Assembly (NCBI GenBank): GCA_027627225.1
Contig: CM051024.1
Coordinates: 81,888,204 to 81,952,203, forward strand
Direction of reading: 5' to 3'
From: Congeria kusceri
Lineage: Eukaryota > Mollusca > Bivalvia > Myida > Dreissenidae
Length of the DNA stretch: 64,000 bases
Shown here: piece after piece, positions 1 through 11,219 of the stretch
How positions within the stretch are numbered: the stretch's first letter is position 1
Layout: each line of letters begins with the position of its first letter
Notes under the pieces: generated by a model
Seen by the model: the letters and a program-made list of their open reading frames with translations, nothing else
Database searches by the model: none
Told to the model about the DNA's origin: nothing
Position numbers and translations under genes: made by a program

Positions 1-646
1 CTATGACTTTACATAGACTCTTAGGTTGCTTGTGAAGATGCATCCGCCATCAAGGTACGATATGTCCCCTATGACTTTACATAGACTCTCTTAGGTTGCT
101 TGTGAAGATGCACCCGCTGTCAAGGTAAGATAGGTCCCCTATGACTTTACATAGACTCTCTTAGGTTGCTTGTGAAGATGCATCCGCCATCAAGGTAAGA
201 TAGGTCCCCTATGACTTTACATAGACTCTCTTAGGTTGCTTGTGAAGATGCATCCGCCATCAAGGTACGATAGGTCCCCTATGACTTTACATAGACTCTC
301 TTAGGTTGCTTGTGAAGATGCACCCGCTGTCAAGGTACGAAAGGCTGCTTATAACTTTACATAGAGTGTTGTAGGTTGCTTGTTAAGATGTATCCGCCGT
401 CAAGGTATGATAGGGTGCCTAGGACTTTACATAGACTCTTAAGTTGCTTGTTAAGATGCATCTGCCATCAAGGTATGATAGGTCGCTTATGACTTCACAT
501 AGAGTGTCTTAAGATGCTTGTTAAGATGCACCCGCTGTCAAGGTACGATAGGTCGCTTATGACTTTACATAGAGTGTCTTAGGTTGCTTGTTAAGATGCC
601 TGCGCCATCAAGGTATGATAGGTCGCCTATGACTTTACATAGACTC
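1..646. repeat. 70-bp tandem satellite, about 9 copies
   Basis: Head-to-tail units begin near 1, 69, 139, 209, 279 and 348 and continue with more divergence to about 646. Each unit starts with CTATGACTTTACATAGACTC. The period is 70 bp, with the first unit 68 bp. Two variants of one internal segment alternate (CATCCGCCAT and CACCCGCTGT), which suggests a higher-order arrangement. The array runs off the left edge of the window, so its full size is unknown. Confidence 0.95.
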
Positions 647-852
647 AAACTTAGTCTCACCTTCAAGTAATTGCTAATGGTAGTCAAAGGGCATTATGTA
701 ACAAATGTATTCATTGGTTAGTGTTTATAATTAAGGCTGAGTCATGGAACCTTGGCATTACCTCCATTAAGATAAGTAACAGCTATAGTCGCTAAGCATA
801 ACTCGTATTGTTGTGTTACATCTAGGCTCCTACTTTTTGTATCACATTGCAG

Positions 853-981
853 GGTGCCATGGCAGCAACTTTCAAGGCATTAAATTCCCAGCCCAAAGTC
901 CAAGCCCTGGAACCTGTCGGGGCATCTTTCTTAGCCCAGCGCCGTGGGAAAGCCCGCCCAAAGAGCTCCACGGCCGTATGA
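853..981 (+). CDS. Possible terminal coding exon, gene unrecognised
   Basis: A pyrimidine-rich tract and CAG end at 852. From 853 an open frame reads Gly-Ala-Met-Ala-Ala-Thr-Phe-Lys and continues to TGA at 979-981, about 42 codons. The segment is much more GC-rich than its surroundings. The peptide is rich in Ala, Pro, Lys and Arg and ends in a basic tail (AQRRGKARPKSSTAV). This looks like the last exon of a plus-strand gene whose earlier exons lie off the left edge or beyond the satellite. I do not recognise the protein. The other reading frame here, with 82 codons, includes the intron side of the putative acceptor and is less likely. Transcript evidence would decide. Confidence 0.4.
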   Translation, partial: GAMAATFKALNSQPKVQALEPVGASFLAQRRGKARPKSSTAV

Positions 982-1560
982 TGACCTATGACCTCCACTA
1001 CCGTAATTTAGGAACAACAACTGATGCAGCAGAGTGGATTTTGAAAAAAAAAATTATATAGAGTTTGTTTTGGGGAATTGAATTTGTTATACATGTTTTG
1101 TTGATGTTTTTCGGTGAGATGTTATGTCCATGAGATCTGATGGTACAAAGCTGTTTGTTATTTCTGTGCTGATTATTAGGACTTTTTCTAAAGAGATATA
1201 TATGTTTTGTTTTTGTTTTTAAATGGGTTAATATGTTGGATTATTTGAGAACATTTACAGCACTAACACCAGACGATCATGGGTTAAAAGATTGTTCATG
1301 GATTTTTTGTGTGTTTTGTCGTCTGTTATATCATTCTGTATGTAGTTTTTACTAGTTATATATATAAATAACTACAGTAATTAGTTGTTGATTTATTATC
1401 CACAGCTTCATATTTTCAAATCTAAATGCTCGTACTAGTATGCAAACAAATATGTGTGCTTATTTCTTGAATTGTGCTTATTTGTTCTTACAATAGTGCT
1501 TTTCAAAATGGAATATAAATATAACTTGATTAAGATCATTGTTTTTCATTAGATTATGAT
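982..1560. other. No gene seen; possible 3' UTR then AT-rich spacer
   Basis: This stretch directly follows the possible terminal exon. It is AT-rich, has no reading frame worth reporting, and has no clear AATAAA signal in the first 350 bases. Nothing else is recognised. Confidence 0.4.
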
Positions 1561-1568
1561 GTAATTTC

Positions 1569-2020
1569 CCTCCTGATTATTTTTAGTCATGTGCTGTCCC
1601 GGTCGTATGCCCTCTTCGTATATCTCCCGGTCGTATTCCCTCTTTCTCCCGGTCGTTTGCCCTCTTTGTGTATCTCCCGGTGATATGCCCTCTTAATGTA
1701 GTAGCACATCTTAAGACACTCACGTTTGCTACCTAGTCTTTCCATATATGCACTTTGACCTTATGAGTAATCGACCATCAATTAATTAATCAAGGACTCT
1801 TTATCGGCAATTAGTGATGGCACTTCTTCTTTATTGTTAAATGTGTTAATGTGAGCACTATTTTTCAAACTGTAAAAGCGTAGTTAAGGAATTATAATAT
1901 ATTTTAACAAAGCAGGAGGGCCAGTGTCCGTGTGGCATAATAACGGGAGAACATCATGTGTCCGGGGTGGCAAATGTCTGGGTGGGCATATGTCCACCTG
2001 ACTAAAAATTATCGGGAGGG
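1569..2020. repeat. Inverted-repeat unit with CCGGTCGTATGCCCTC motifs
   Basis: The sequence around TGATTATTTTTAGTCATGTG at 1573 recurs inverted as CACCTGACTAAAAATTATCG near 1994-2013. Inside the left arm, CCCGGTCGTATGCCCTCTT-like units of 22-28 bp occur four times (about 1597-1692). The right arm carries the inverse theme (GAGGGC...CCGG). The ends are unclear and no target duplication was found, so this could be a decayed foldback element. Confidence 0.5.
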
Positions 2021-2089
2021 CATGTGTCCGGATACCAAAAGTAGTAGTTTTCATGGTAATTGCCAAAAAAATGTCTTAACAAGCAATCT

Positions 2090-3024
2090 AAGAGAGACAT
2101 CTCAATTATTTTCAGCATAGATACTGTCTATTTTATGGTTGCAAGTCGCATAATATCGAAATCTTACTTGGAAGTTAAAGAGGCGTATTGACGGCTAATT
2201 CGGGGGTAAAATATTTTCAAAAATATAATTATATTTTAAGAAGTAGTTATTAAACGACAACTTAATACATGGGTCTGATTTTTATAAGCAAACAATATTG
2301 TTATTTTACAATTATAAAAAGTTGTCAACAGGATACTTCACAGGCCCGGGAATATTAGTAAAATCGATATGAATGAAATGTACATGAAGTCCCTCTATAC
2401 GCATGCGCACTATTGACAACTGTACTGTAGCGTGGGAAAGTTTTCATTGAAGTGCGCGATTTTGTAGGCGCAAGTCGAATCCTGCTGGAATCCATCAATA
2501 TATTACTGCTACTAGAAAAATATATTCGTGAACAATGGGAATATGCCTAGTTTTAATGTGTCTATAAGTTTAAAGAAAATACAATTGATATGGCCCTTTA
2601 AAGCATTTGTGGCACTTCTACAATCATTTACTCAGTCATAAAAATGTTAACATCACAGCATTGGTTAATGTCAGTTTATTATAGTTTATGTTTATTTGCA
2701 TACACATATATTATAAATTGTTTCAATCTTTGATTTTTCTGCTTTAAATGAAAATAAATTTATATTTTCTTATTGTAGATAGAAATTATAATAAAAATTA
2801 CTACTATGTTGTATATTTTGTTACATTGTTATATTTCTTTCCATGTCACGAATTCACATTGTGCTGTCATGTAATCGTTTGTTTGTTATTTTTTGTTGTA
2901 ATTTACAAGCAGTTAGTGCTATTATATACTTAAATTTACTTATACAAGTAGTTGGTAGTGTTTTTATGTGTTAATACCCCATACCTATACCTGCATAATA
3001 AACTATATTCCTATACTATCTACT
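2090..3024. other. AT-rich intergenic spacer, nothing recognised
   Basis: No coding exon, RNA gene or clear repeat was recognised here. The short open frame near 2748 is AT-driven and not coding-like. Confidence 0.5.
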
Positions 3025-3030
3025 GTTATA

Positions 3031-3771
3031 GGCAATCTCATTAAAATCATCTCCAGTCTGACGCTGCTATATTATCCTCGGACTGGATCTGATGACTGCA
3101 TGAGGGGTCACATTATCCTCTGACTGGATCTGATGACTTCGCATGAGGGGTCACATTATCCTCGGACTGGATCTGATGACTTCGCATGAGGGGGTCACAT
3201 TATCCTCTGACTGGATCTGATGACTTCGCATGAGGGGTCACATTATCCTCTGACTGGATCTGATGACTTCGCATGAGGGGTCACATTATCCTCTGACTGG
3301 ATCTGATGACTTCGCATGAGGGGTCACATTATCCTCTGACTGGATCTGATGACTTCGCATGAGGGGTCACATTATCCTCTGACTGGATCTGATGACTTCG
3401 CATGAGGGGTCACGATGACCTTTTCAGGAGCCATTCAAACTGTTGCCTTCAAAATGTTGTGGTTTAACTTCATATATAAACCGCACATACTATGCACAAA
3501 ATTAACGTGAGCTTTGGATGTTTACTCGCCTTAGGTACTACTATATGCATTGTTATCCCCATGAACATTAACTGTAAATGATTTATTCCCGAGGATCAGC
3601 TGGAAATATATCACTTTTAAAAAAACGTGGCCAAACTTTGCTGTGCAACAAAGAATTTCATTGGGCGCAGCAGGGTTGATATTTTATTTTTTGCAAGGTC
3701 ATTTGAACGTGACCTGTAATACGATGTCTTCAGATCCTAACAATGTTAGGATTTATTTTAATGAGATTGCC
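3031..3771. mobile_element. 741-bp TIR DNA transposon, non-autonomous
   Basis: The first 17 bases (GGCAATCTCATTAAAAT, 3031-3047) are the exact reverse complement of the last 17 (3755-3771). The element is flanked directly by a 6-bp duplication GTTATA (3025-3030 and 3772-3777). It carries no transposase frame. A second, older copy lies at about 54881-55318 and aligns over most of the length, but has a single unit where this copy has an eight-unit minisatellite. The superfamily is not clear. A 6-bp duplication is unusual; Dada-type elements make 6-7 bp duplications, but that assignment is only a suggestion. Confidence 0.85.
3071..3413. repeat. 43-bp minisatellite, 8 units
   Basis: Units beginning ATTATCCTC start at 3071, 3112, 3155, 3199, 3242, 3285, 3328 and 3371. 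They are nearly identical after the first two. The array lies wholly inside the 741-bp TIR element and appears to be an expansion of one native segment, since the sister copy near 54900 has a single divergent unit. Confidence 0.95.
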
Positions 3772-3777
3772 GTTATA

Positions 3778-4466
3778 GTGTAGTGTTGCAGAGGTAGTGG
3801 TTTTCTTACAGAAACAGTATCAGTGTCATGAACTTTTGGTATGCCTTGTCGCGAATAAGTTGTGTGGTTATTCTTTATAAATACTTCCTATTTCTTCAGC
3901 TTAATAAGATATATTGGATCTGACACGAGTTGTCATTTGATACCATATTTTATTAAACGAGTTCAGAAATTTTGTTAGTCTACGAGCCTTTGGCAAGATA
4001 AGTATGGCATGAAATGACGAGTGTGAGATCTTTTTTATCACATGCTTTAAAAAAAAAAAAAAAATATGTTGATTAATCCTAAAAGTTGTGTACTGACGTG
4101 ACGTCATTTCATGCTGACGACGTCATTTCACCAAAATAACGTCATGCAATTAGTCAGTCAAAAAATGTGTAGGCAATGAAAACGCTCAGAATGTTATCTT
4201 ACACATGTGTAAGATACAAATATTCCTAATGGCTTTATTACACAGAAAACAAGGTATAGCATGTGATAAATGGATTATCTGTATAAAAATGCTAATTATT
4301 TAACATGCATGTTTTTCTGTTAGTTTTAATTTATTATTTAATAGTAAAAGCCTGTTTTCTGTATGAACATCATTACATTCTAGATCGTGGAGATGAATTG
4401 TATTGTTATAATGATGGTGATCATACAGCCTTCTCATATTATAGCTTTAACATAGGTTAAGAAAGC
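3778..4466. other. AT-rich spacer with a CRE-like cluster
   Basis: The only structure seen is a full palindromic TGACGTCA at 4099-4106, with two further partial ACGTCAT sites at about 4119-4145. These match the CREB/ATF core by sequence. Function is unproven and no promoter is attached to them. Confidence 0.35.
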
Positions 4467-4470
4467 AATT

Positions 4471-4580
4471 GAGGCGTGTCGTGGAAAAACCTGGCTTAAT
4501 GCATGTGCGGACTGCACAGGCTAATCAGGGACGACACTTTACGCACATGCATCAAGCCCGGGTTTCCCACGATGCGCCTC
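4471..4580. mobile_element. W4 double-hairpin element, copy A (deletion derivative)
   Basis: A 110-bp deleted member of the double-hairpin family. It keeps both ends (GAGGCGTGTCGTGG and GATGCGCCTC) and is flanked by AATT at 4467-4470 and 4581-4584. The first hairpin and the spacer are missing; the join falls between the left GCATGTGCG and the right GGACTGCACAGG. Confidence 0.85.
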
Positions 4581-4742
4581 AATTTAAAAATGTCATCTTT
4601 TGTGTATATAATTATAAGACATGCATTGATGAAATATACCCCAAATGGATAATTGTGCTTTTCAAAGCTAGCATACACTGTTATAGGATATTTAGTAGTA
4701 AATGTTAAAGGCCTAGTTTAATCCTTCTATATCTGACCCCCC

Positions 4743-4982
4743 CTTACCAAATCTGTGGTATTGTACACCTGCGTATTGGCACCATGCTTGGACACAGTGT
4801 GGCAGCCCTTATCAGCTGATATCAATACACTGCTGCAGAGGAAACAGCACACTCAGCCATTGCTCAGTCAGCTGAGAGAAAATATTGCAGATAATGACAA
4901 GAGATTTTATGGTGGACCAACACACAGAGTTGAATACCCCTATGGAGAGGCCAGACATTCCTTAAACTTTGCCTTAAAATAA
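4743..4982 (+). CDS. Possible terminal coding exon or retro-fragment, unrecognised
   Basis: A frame open for about 80 codons ends in TAA at 4980-4982, which overlaps an AATAAA polyadenylation signal at 4978-4983. The peptide looks like real protein, with a Leu/Gln-rich helix-like part followed by KRFYGGPTHRVEYPYGEARH. There is no credible ATG; the exon may begin at an AG inside the frame, for example after CACAG at 4798. It could be the last exon of a gene with upstream exons in the window or beyond, or a fossil insertion. I do not recognise the family. Confidence 0.35.
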   Translation, partial: LTKSVVLYTCVLAPCLDTVWQPLSADINTLLQRKQHTQPLLSQLRENIADNDKRFYGGPTHRVEYPYGEARHSLNFALK

Positions 4983-4984
4983 AG

Positions 4985-5994
4985 ATCAGTTAGATAACAT
5001 GAAACACTATGGCTTATGGTTTTCTAAGACACTATATATAAACTTAATATTCCCCTTTTAGTTCATTTCAATAATAAATTTGGCAAATCAAAAACACACA
5101 CAATTTATAAAAATGTAATACATAAAAAGTAAATTTCTTTTATCAATTGGCTCCTTTAACTTTGGACATCTAAATTTACCATCTGATGAGCCACAGATGG
5201 AAGTCCTCACATAATGCAGCCTCAGGCATGAAAGGACTATAACCCTGAAAAAACATGTAGTTCATAATTATCTTTATGAAAATGAGCTTCTGAACAAGTT
5301 AGGTTTTGTGCTCAAACGGAAATGCAGTGTTTGAATAAAATGCTTAGTGTCATTGTTTGCTTCAGGCTTAAATCAAGAATGAAAAACAAAACTAAAAGTA
5401 TCATTCCATTTTTGCTGTGTGCTTAACATTTAAATCTTTCTGACATATGGAAAAAAAAGCAGTTTTCTAACAACATTTTAGGAATTTAAATTTTGTTTAA
5501 TAATTAGTGTTAAATGTCTAACTTGTGTTTGTGTTAAGTAATTTCTCAATAATATACATTCAAGTATAAAGTATTTTTAGATTAAGATGTAATCTAGGTT
5601 TTAGTACATTTTGTGTTTGTTTTTTTTAATCTAACTATAAATCGGAAAAATTATCAAATTAAAGTTGCGTGTGTACAATAGGTTACCTGTGTAAAATAAT
5701 GAACTTTTAAAATTTTATATGGGTTTCTGACAATTTTTCCTCAAGATACCCAGTAATGGATTTACTGATCATCATTTTCAATAGGCAATAACAAGTGTAC
5801 GTTTTTATGTAGTGAAAACTTTTTTAGTCTCATTGTCATCGTTACAATGCTAGAATAACGCAAGGTTCATGGGTTGAACCATACATATCACATGTGTGTA
5901 TCCGCACTGTATTTACCGTATGAATTATAATCGCCATTATTGCTTTGATTCTCGACTTGTATGTCAGATTAACATTTCTATGTTTATAAAGTGC
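4985..5994. other. AT-rich intergenic spacer, nothing recognised
   Basis: No exon, RNA gene or repeat boundary was identified. The sequence is AT-rich with several poly-A/T runs. Confidence 0.5.
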
Positions 5995-5998
5995 ATTT

Positions 5999-6258
5999 GT
6001 GGCATGTCGTGGGAAAACCGGACTTAATGCATGTGCGTAAAGTGTCATCCCGAATTAGCCTGTGCAGTCTGCACAGGCTAATCCAGGATGGCACTTTCCG
6101 CCTACAGTGGAATTATGTTTAAAGAGACCTCCTTGAAACTGAAAATATCATAAAAGCGGAAAGTGCCGTTCTGGATTAGCCTGTGCGGACTGCACAGGCT
6201 AATCCGGGACGACACTTTACGCACATGCATTAAGACCAGTTTTCTCACGACGCGCCAC
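5999..6258. mobile_element. W4 double-hairpin element, copy B (full length)
   Basis: A 260-bp element with ATTT at 5995-5998 and 6259-6262 in the same orientation. Two long hairpins, each built on GATTAGCCTGTGC paired with GCACAGGCTAATCC, flank a roughly 70-bp spacer. The outer ends are also inverted repeats (GTGGCATGTCGTGGGAAAAC and the matching ...TTTTCTCACGACGCGCCAC). There is no reading frame for an enzyme. This is one of the best full-length copies in the window. Confidence 0.92.
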
Positions 6259-6262
6259 ATTT

Positions 6263-7618
6263 CTATGTTACTAAAGCACGTTTATAGAAATTAATACATA
6301 GATTATCACTTTAGGAAAATAAATGTTTGTATAAAATTGTAGGCTAGGAAAGTATGCGATGTAGTATTTAAAATGCTGTCTTTGCAATACATTTTCAGTG
6401 TGTTGAATGTACCGGTACATGTAAATAACAGGGATATTTCGCTGTTACTGTTTTGATTGTAAGGTAAGTCATATACGATATGTCATGTGAACTGCTATTG
6501 ATTGAAATAGCGGAAAAATGTTACCAGTTTTCATGGGGGATGCTTAATTGGTGGGGGGGGGGTTCATTTGGTGTGTCAAATTCCCACCTGTCGGGAATAG
6601 CTTTCAGTTAAATGTCCCGTATGTGCCCAACGCTGGCCCCCTGGGAAAAATATTGATAGGTGCATAATCACAAACATATAACAAGCTTTACCATGTGCCC
6701 TTTTGTGTGAAATGGTTTAACCGTTAAACATGTGATATACACATGCAAGTACGATGATTGAATAAAATATTGGTTTGATTTTTAGATGATTTGCATTTGA
6801 TCGGCATTTGTGGAGACCTCTGTTGAGTGCTTAAAAACAATCCACTGAAATTGTTTGCATAATAAAACATCATTTTCAGAACCTATTGAATACTAAAGCA
6901 CATTTGTGTTGCTACATGTATGCACAATGCCAATGAATGCGGATACTTCTGTTACAATATTTACATAAAGTATTTAATTATGATGTGATTATAACACCGG
7001 TACATGTTGATGGCATTAAGAATCTATTTACGTGTAACTGCCAGTTTTATGTTTCATGAAAGATTTTGAATTTTGGTATATGAATGATGTCGTGCTAAAA
7101 TAATTGCTGTTATAAACTTCAAATAAATAAAAATGCAAACGTATATTTATAATTAATGTGCATTTGTTATTTGTTAGAAATCAGACAAATTTAGTTTAGC
7201 GTTTTTCAAGTAAGTTACTCAACATTTTACTAAAAAGCAAAGACTTTCATGTTTCTGAATTATTTTTTAAATAGATATATTTTATATGCCAGACAGTTTT
7301 CTTACAGTTTAGCTGTTTTCAGCACAGTTGTTAGTACATGTATGTTTGATACACAGTTTATAGCTGATATGAGGAAATGTTTTGTGCACATTTTTTCATA
7401 CATTATTGAATTATGACATTATAATATTGCCAATAATATTGTTGTATTTCTTGTTGCAACTATGATACAATAATACATTATCTGTTACCTATAAAACAAT
7501 GTGTTGGAAGCTTAATTAATCTTCCGCAGATATTATCTTCCTTTTTTCGGTGTTTAATCAATGGCTGATAAGAATCATGGGTCCAGTAGGTTTAACTGTC
7601 TTGATTTAAACTAGATAT
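6263..7618. other. AT-rich intergenic spacer
   Basis: No coding or RNA gene was recognised. A run of nine or more G lies near 6547. Confidence 0.5.
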
Positions 7619-7622
7619 AAAT

Positions 7623-7881
7623 GTGGCGCGTCATGAGAAAACCGATCTTAATGCATGTGCGTAAAGTATCGTCCCGGATTAGCCTGTGCAGTCCGCAAGG
7701 CTAATCCGGGATGACACTTTCCGCCTTCAGTGGATTTATGTTTAGAAGAGACTTCCTTGGAACAAAAAAAAAACATAAAAGCGGAAAGTGCCGTCCCAGA
7801 TTAGCCTGTGCGGACTGCACAGGCTACTCGGGGACGACACTATGCACATTATTTAAGCCCAGTTTTCCCATGACACGCCTC
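7623..7881. mobile_element. W4 double-hairpin element, copy C (full length)
   Basis: A 259-bp copy flanked by AAAT at 7619-7622 and 7882-7885. AAAT is not palindromic and both copies are in the same orientation, so this is a true direct duplication. Both hairpins and the CTTCAGTGGATTTATG spacer are present. Confidence 0.92.
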
Positions 7882-7885
7882 AAAT

Positions 7886-8926
7886 ATTTTTTCTTGCAAA
7901 GATTCCGGTATATGAATTGTTATGGGTAGGGGTGTGTGCTATTCTTCTTTCAGTTCAGTCTTGAAAGCCAAGGTTTATATAAAAATTGCATGGCTTTTTT
8001 CAGAGGCCCGCGGTCCAGACCCTAGGTTTTGGGGAAAATTATCACAACAAATTTGGTTCAATGGAACATGAAATCCAGGAGCAGTACAATCAACCTTTGG
8101 GTAAAAGGGAAAAAAAACTTTGCTAGGATGATGATGCCAATATTTGACCCCTGCTATATAACATTAAAAAGCCCTGATTATGCTTAAACTTACTAAATCA
8201 GTTTGAAAAAAATGAGTTTGATGAATCCTGTAAGGGTCTTGGTGAGCTGTGTAGTTCCCTCGTCGGAAGTATGGTTGAATTTACACCCGTGTAGTCACTT
8301 AGTTGTTCCCTGCTTAGTTGGAACCAGAGAAGCAGAAAAACACTAAAAAAGACATGATGCTGTATTTTAGTAGTCACAAAAATGATGCCAAATCCATGGA
8401 CACTTAGAATATTAGACAGTGGCACAAACTGGTATCTTAGAAGCAATATGAAACTGAATAAAAGGATACAATTTTGAAATGAGACATTCATACAAACTGA
8501 ACCAATAGAGATCCAGTTTTTGTCCCAAACAGTACCCCTTCTTTACACCGAACTCCTTTCCACGCCATCCCCAATAATCATAACATCATGGGACATAACA
8601 AGTTTCCAGTAGCTCCTTTCCTATAAAACAATCATCCGAAAGCCAACATGTATTTCTTCAACATGGAATCTCACTATGACAATATGTTGCAGAATGATAA
8701 ATGTGATATTAAATGGCTCATTTTATGTTGCTTCGTCCATTATGGTACATTCGTAATCATACTAATGCTCCTTAACACCACTGCTAGTATGTTGTTTGTT
8801 GTGAATATATTTGCTTCGTTGAACATAATGGTCCTTTGAAAACCGTAATGAACTCTAGAGTGAATGCACGTGAAAGTAACGTGAGCCCATTTGCCTTTCA
8901 TTTGAAGCTTGCTTATTGAAGTTGTT
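7886..8926. other. Intergenic spacer, nothing recognised
   Basis: The short open frames on both strands show no coding character or recognisable motif. Confidence 0.45.
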
Positions 8927-9298
8927 ATGCCCCCGGCATCTTGATGCGGGAGGCATATAGTGATTGTCCTGTCCTGTCCATCCGTCCTTCCGTCGGTGAC
9001 AAGGTTAAGTAGATTTTACCGTTTCGTCTAGCACCAACACCGCTTACTGCAAAACTTTGATATTTGCACAGTTGTTGCTTATGACCATTCACTATCCACC
9101 CATATCACCTAACCTCACTTTGACCTTGACCTAATTTGCACTTAGAATAATTCAAATGGGCTGTTTCTTGGTTAACTAGATTTTACCGTTTCGTCCAGCG
9201 CCAACACCGCTTGCTACAACATTTGGACACTTACACATTTGTTGCTTATGACCATTCCCAATCCACCCATATCAACCAACCTCACTTTGACCTTAACC
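8927..9298 (+). repeat. Dispersed repeat with terminal hairpin and 167-bp units
   Basis: It begins with a stem-loop (TATGCCCCCGGCATC then GATGCGGGAGGCATA). It continues with two units of about 167 bp, marked by AGATTTTACCGTTTCGTC at 9011 and 9178. The same unit occurs on the opposite strand at about 52765-53150. The repeat is interrupted by the SINE at 9312 and resumes after 9621. Confidence 0.8.
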
Positions 9299-9311
9299 TA
9301 ATTTGGACTAA

Positions 9312-9608
9312 AACCGGGCCGGCTAGCTCAGTTGGTTAGCGCTGAACTACAAATCCGAGGATCGCAGGTTCGATTTCCAGGCCCGGCACCATAACTTGTG
9401 TGGGGATTGGCCATGAAATTATTTCTACGGCCATTCTCCCCCTACCTCTGATTCAAGTAGGGCAGTTGTCAGTTACTGGCATGAGTATGTGCACTTAGTA
9501 CTTGTAAACCAGCTTACCCAGGAAAAGTGTGAGTAGGTTAACTGACTGCCTTTATATGACTGAAATACTGTTGAACATGGCGAAAATCCAAATAAACAAA
9601 CATAAACA
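9312..9608 (+). mobile_element. tRNA-derived SINE with 13-bp target duplication
   Basis: The 5' head is tRNA-like. It has an A box (TAGCTCAGTTGG, 9324-9335), a B box (GGTTCGATTTC, 9368-9378) and a perfect closing stem CCGGGCC/GGCCCGG (9314-9320 and 9380-9386). A roughly 220-bp unrelated body follows and ends in an A-rich AAATAAACAAACATAAACA tail. The element is bounded by TAATTTGGACTAA at 9299-9311 and again at 9609-9621, the mark of LINE-driven insertion. It landed inside the older 167-bp-unit repeat. The anticodon arm does not fold well, so it is not a functional tRNA gene. Confidence 0.9.
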
Positions 9609-9621
9609 TAATTTGGACTAA

Positions 9622-10186
9622 GAAATGGGCTATCCAGCACCAACCGAGGGCATGTGTGTTTATCAAACACAGAATCTTGTTTTTTTATGTGCTGATACTT
9701 GTGTAGCAAGCAACGGTACATTCTGTTAGAAAGTCAGTTTGGAGTTCAAATCAAACTCCAGCTGCAGCAGCCATAGAGAAACAAACTTAAAACTAGCGTT
9801 TCCAAATTGGGTTCCTGTTTGCGAGTATTGTCTCAAAATATACCATAAAACATCACAGATGGCAAATCAAAGAAATCCTGCACACCAGGCTCCATATTTA
9901 TGAAGACTCAAGCTATTCTTAATCCAAGTTGAAAATAAGTCAAAACTAGAAATGTGTTTAAAACATCATGCTTTGCATTATTTGCAAGACAAATACTAAA
10001 AATTATTTTGCAATTTCTGTGTCTGAATCTTAGAACAATGCATTTCTTTGTCAGAAATGCAATTGCAAAATTTCAGAATTTGAAGATTGTTCAACTAAGA
10101 ATCTTTATTAATACCATTCCGGGGCCTATCACTAGAAATATTCTTTAGACTTAAAGTTAACCTTAAATACTGGCCAAAAAAAATCG
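9622..10186. other. Intergenic spacer, tail of the 167-bp-unit repeat then nothing recognised
   Basis: The first bases continue the interrupted dispersed repeat (AGAAATGGGCTATCCAGCACC). The rest is AT-rich without recognisable genes. Confidence 0.4.
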
Positions 10187-10351
10187 AAGCTATGATATAA
10201 CAAGCGATATCATTGGTCAATATTTCAAGCTATGATATAACAAGCGTTATCATTGGTCAATATTTCAAGCTATGATATAACAAGCCTTATCATTGGTCAA
10301 TATTTCAAGCTATGATATAACAAGCGTTATCATTGGTCAATATTTCAAGCT
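10187..10351. repeat. 40-bp tandem repeat, 4 units
   Basis: Units beginning AAGCTATGATATAACAAGCG start at 10187, 10227, 10267 and 10307. They differ at one or two positions, so the expansion is recent. Confidence 0.95.
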
Positions 10352-11211
10352 GAGACTAAGTTTGAGATTGAGAACTTTTGTTGTCATAGCGTCTGTTTCT
10401 CGTCCAACAAATTAAAATATTTAGTTGAAGACTGCGTATCATGAAGACACGTCGAGGGTTGATGGTAAAACTGTTGTATCTGCTTAACATTTCTGTATAA
10501 GATACAGTAATTGCATGCTCAACCCTTGAATAAATGTATGCTACATTGGAATTGATGATACACTATGGGATTTATAACCATGCCTACCTAGTCTAAAGTC
10601 TGACAAACACCGTTGATAGCAAACAAATGTTTTTTACAAGACGTGTCCGTCAAACAATTACATCCTAGCTTTCTGAATGGCTGTACACATTGTCAATCAA
10701 ATCTATTTGAAGGTCAATTGATTGTTTTTATAATTGTTGGAAATTGTAGTTAGAAATTATGTTTATACAATTACTGAACTTTCTAGTTCTGTATTGTTAC
10801 ATAGATACATTGAGAGAAGTTTATTTAGAAGTAGTGTTCATATTGTAGATTTGCGTACTACTTTATTTTAATTTTAGATAGTAAAGCATAGTAAAAATTT
10901 ATTTTATATACTTCAGTGTTGTATAAATGAACCAAATTAAATATTTTTCTTATAAATATATTTATTATGCAATTAAAATAGATGTAAAATCAAAACAGTT
11001 TTATTTATATACTTAAACAATGCAACAAGATGATTATTAATTTAGTGTTTAATAAAGTACTACCGGTAATTACATTGAATTTACAAAGAACGTTGCTTAT
11101 TTTTTCTTACATCAGTGTTGTTGACAAATATTTGCTCGTTACCTTCCATTGTTGGTATTGTGTCGAATTTTGTATTAGTGTTTATCTGGCATGAGTTTGA
11201 ATTTGTTGTAC
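10352..11211. other. AT-rich intergenic spacer, nothing recognised
   Basis: No exon, RNA gene or repeat boundary was identified before the hAT-like element. Confidence 0.5.
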
Positions 11212-11219
11212 CTATATAG

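Noticed and set aside
1..646. CRISPR-like array
   Set aside because: Repeats are contiguous with no unique spacers, and the genome is eukaryotic; this is a satellite.
9324..9390. Functional tRNA gene
   Set aside because: The anticodon arm does not fold and the sequence continues into a SINE body bounded by target duplications.
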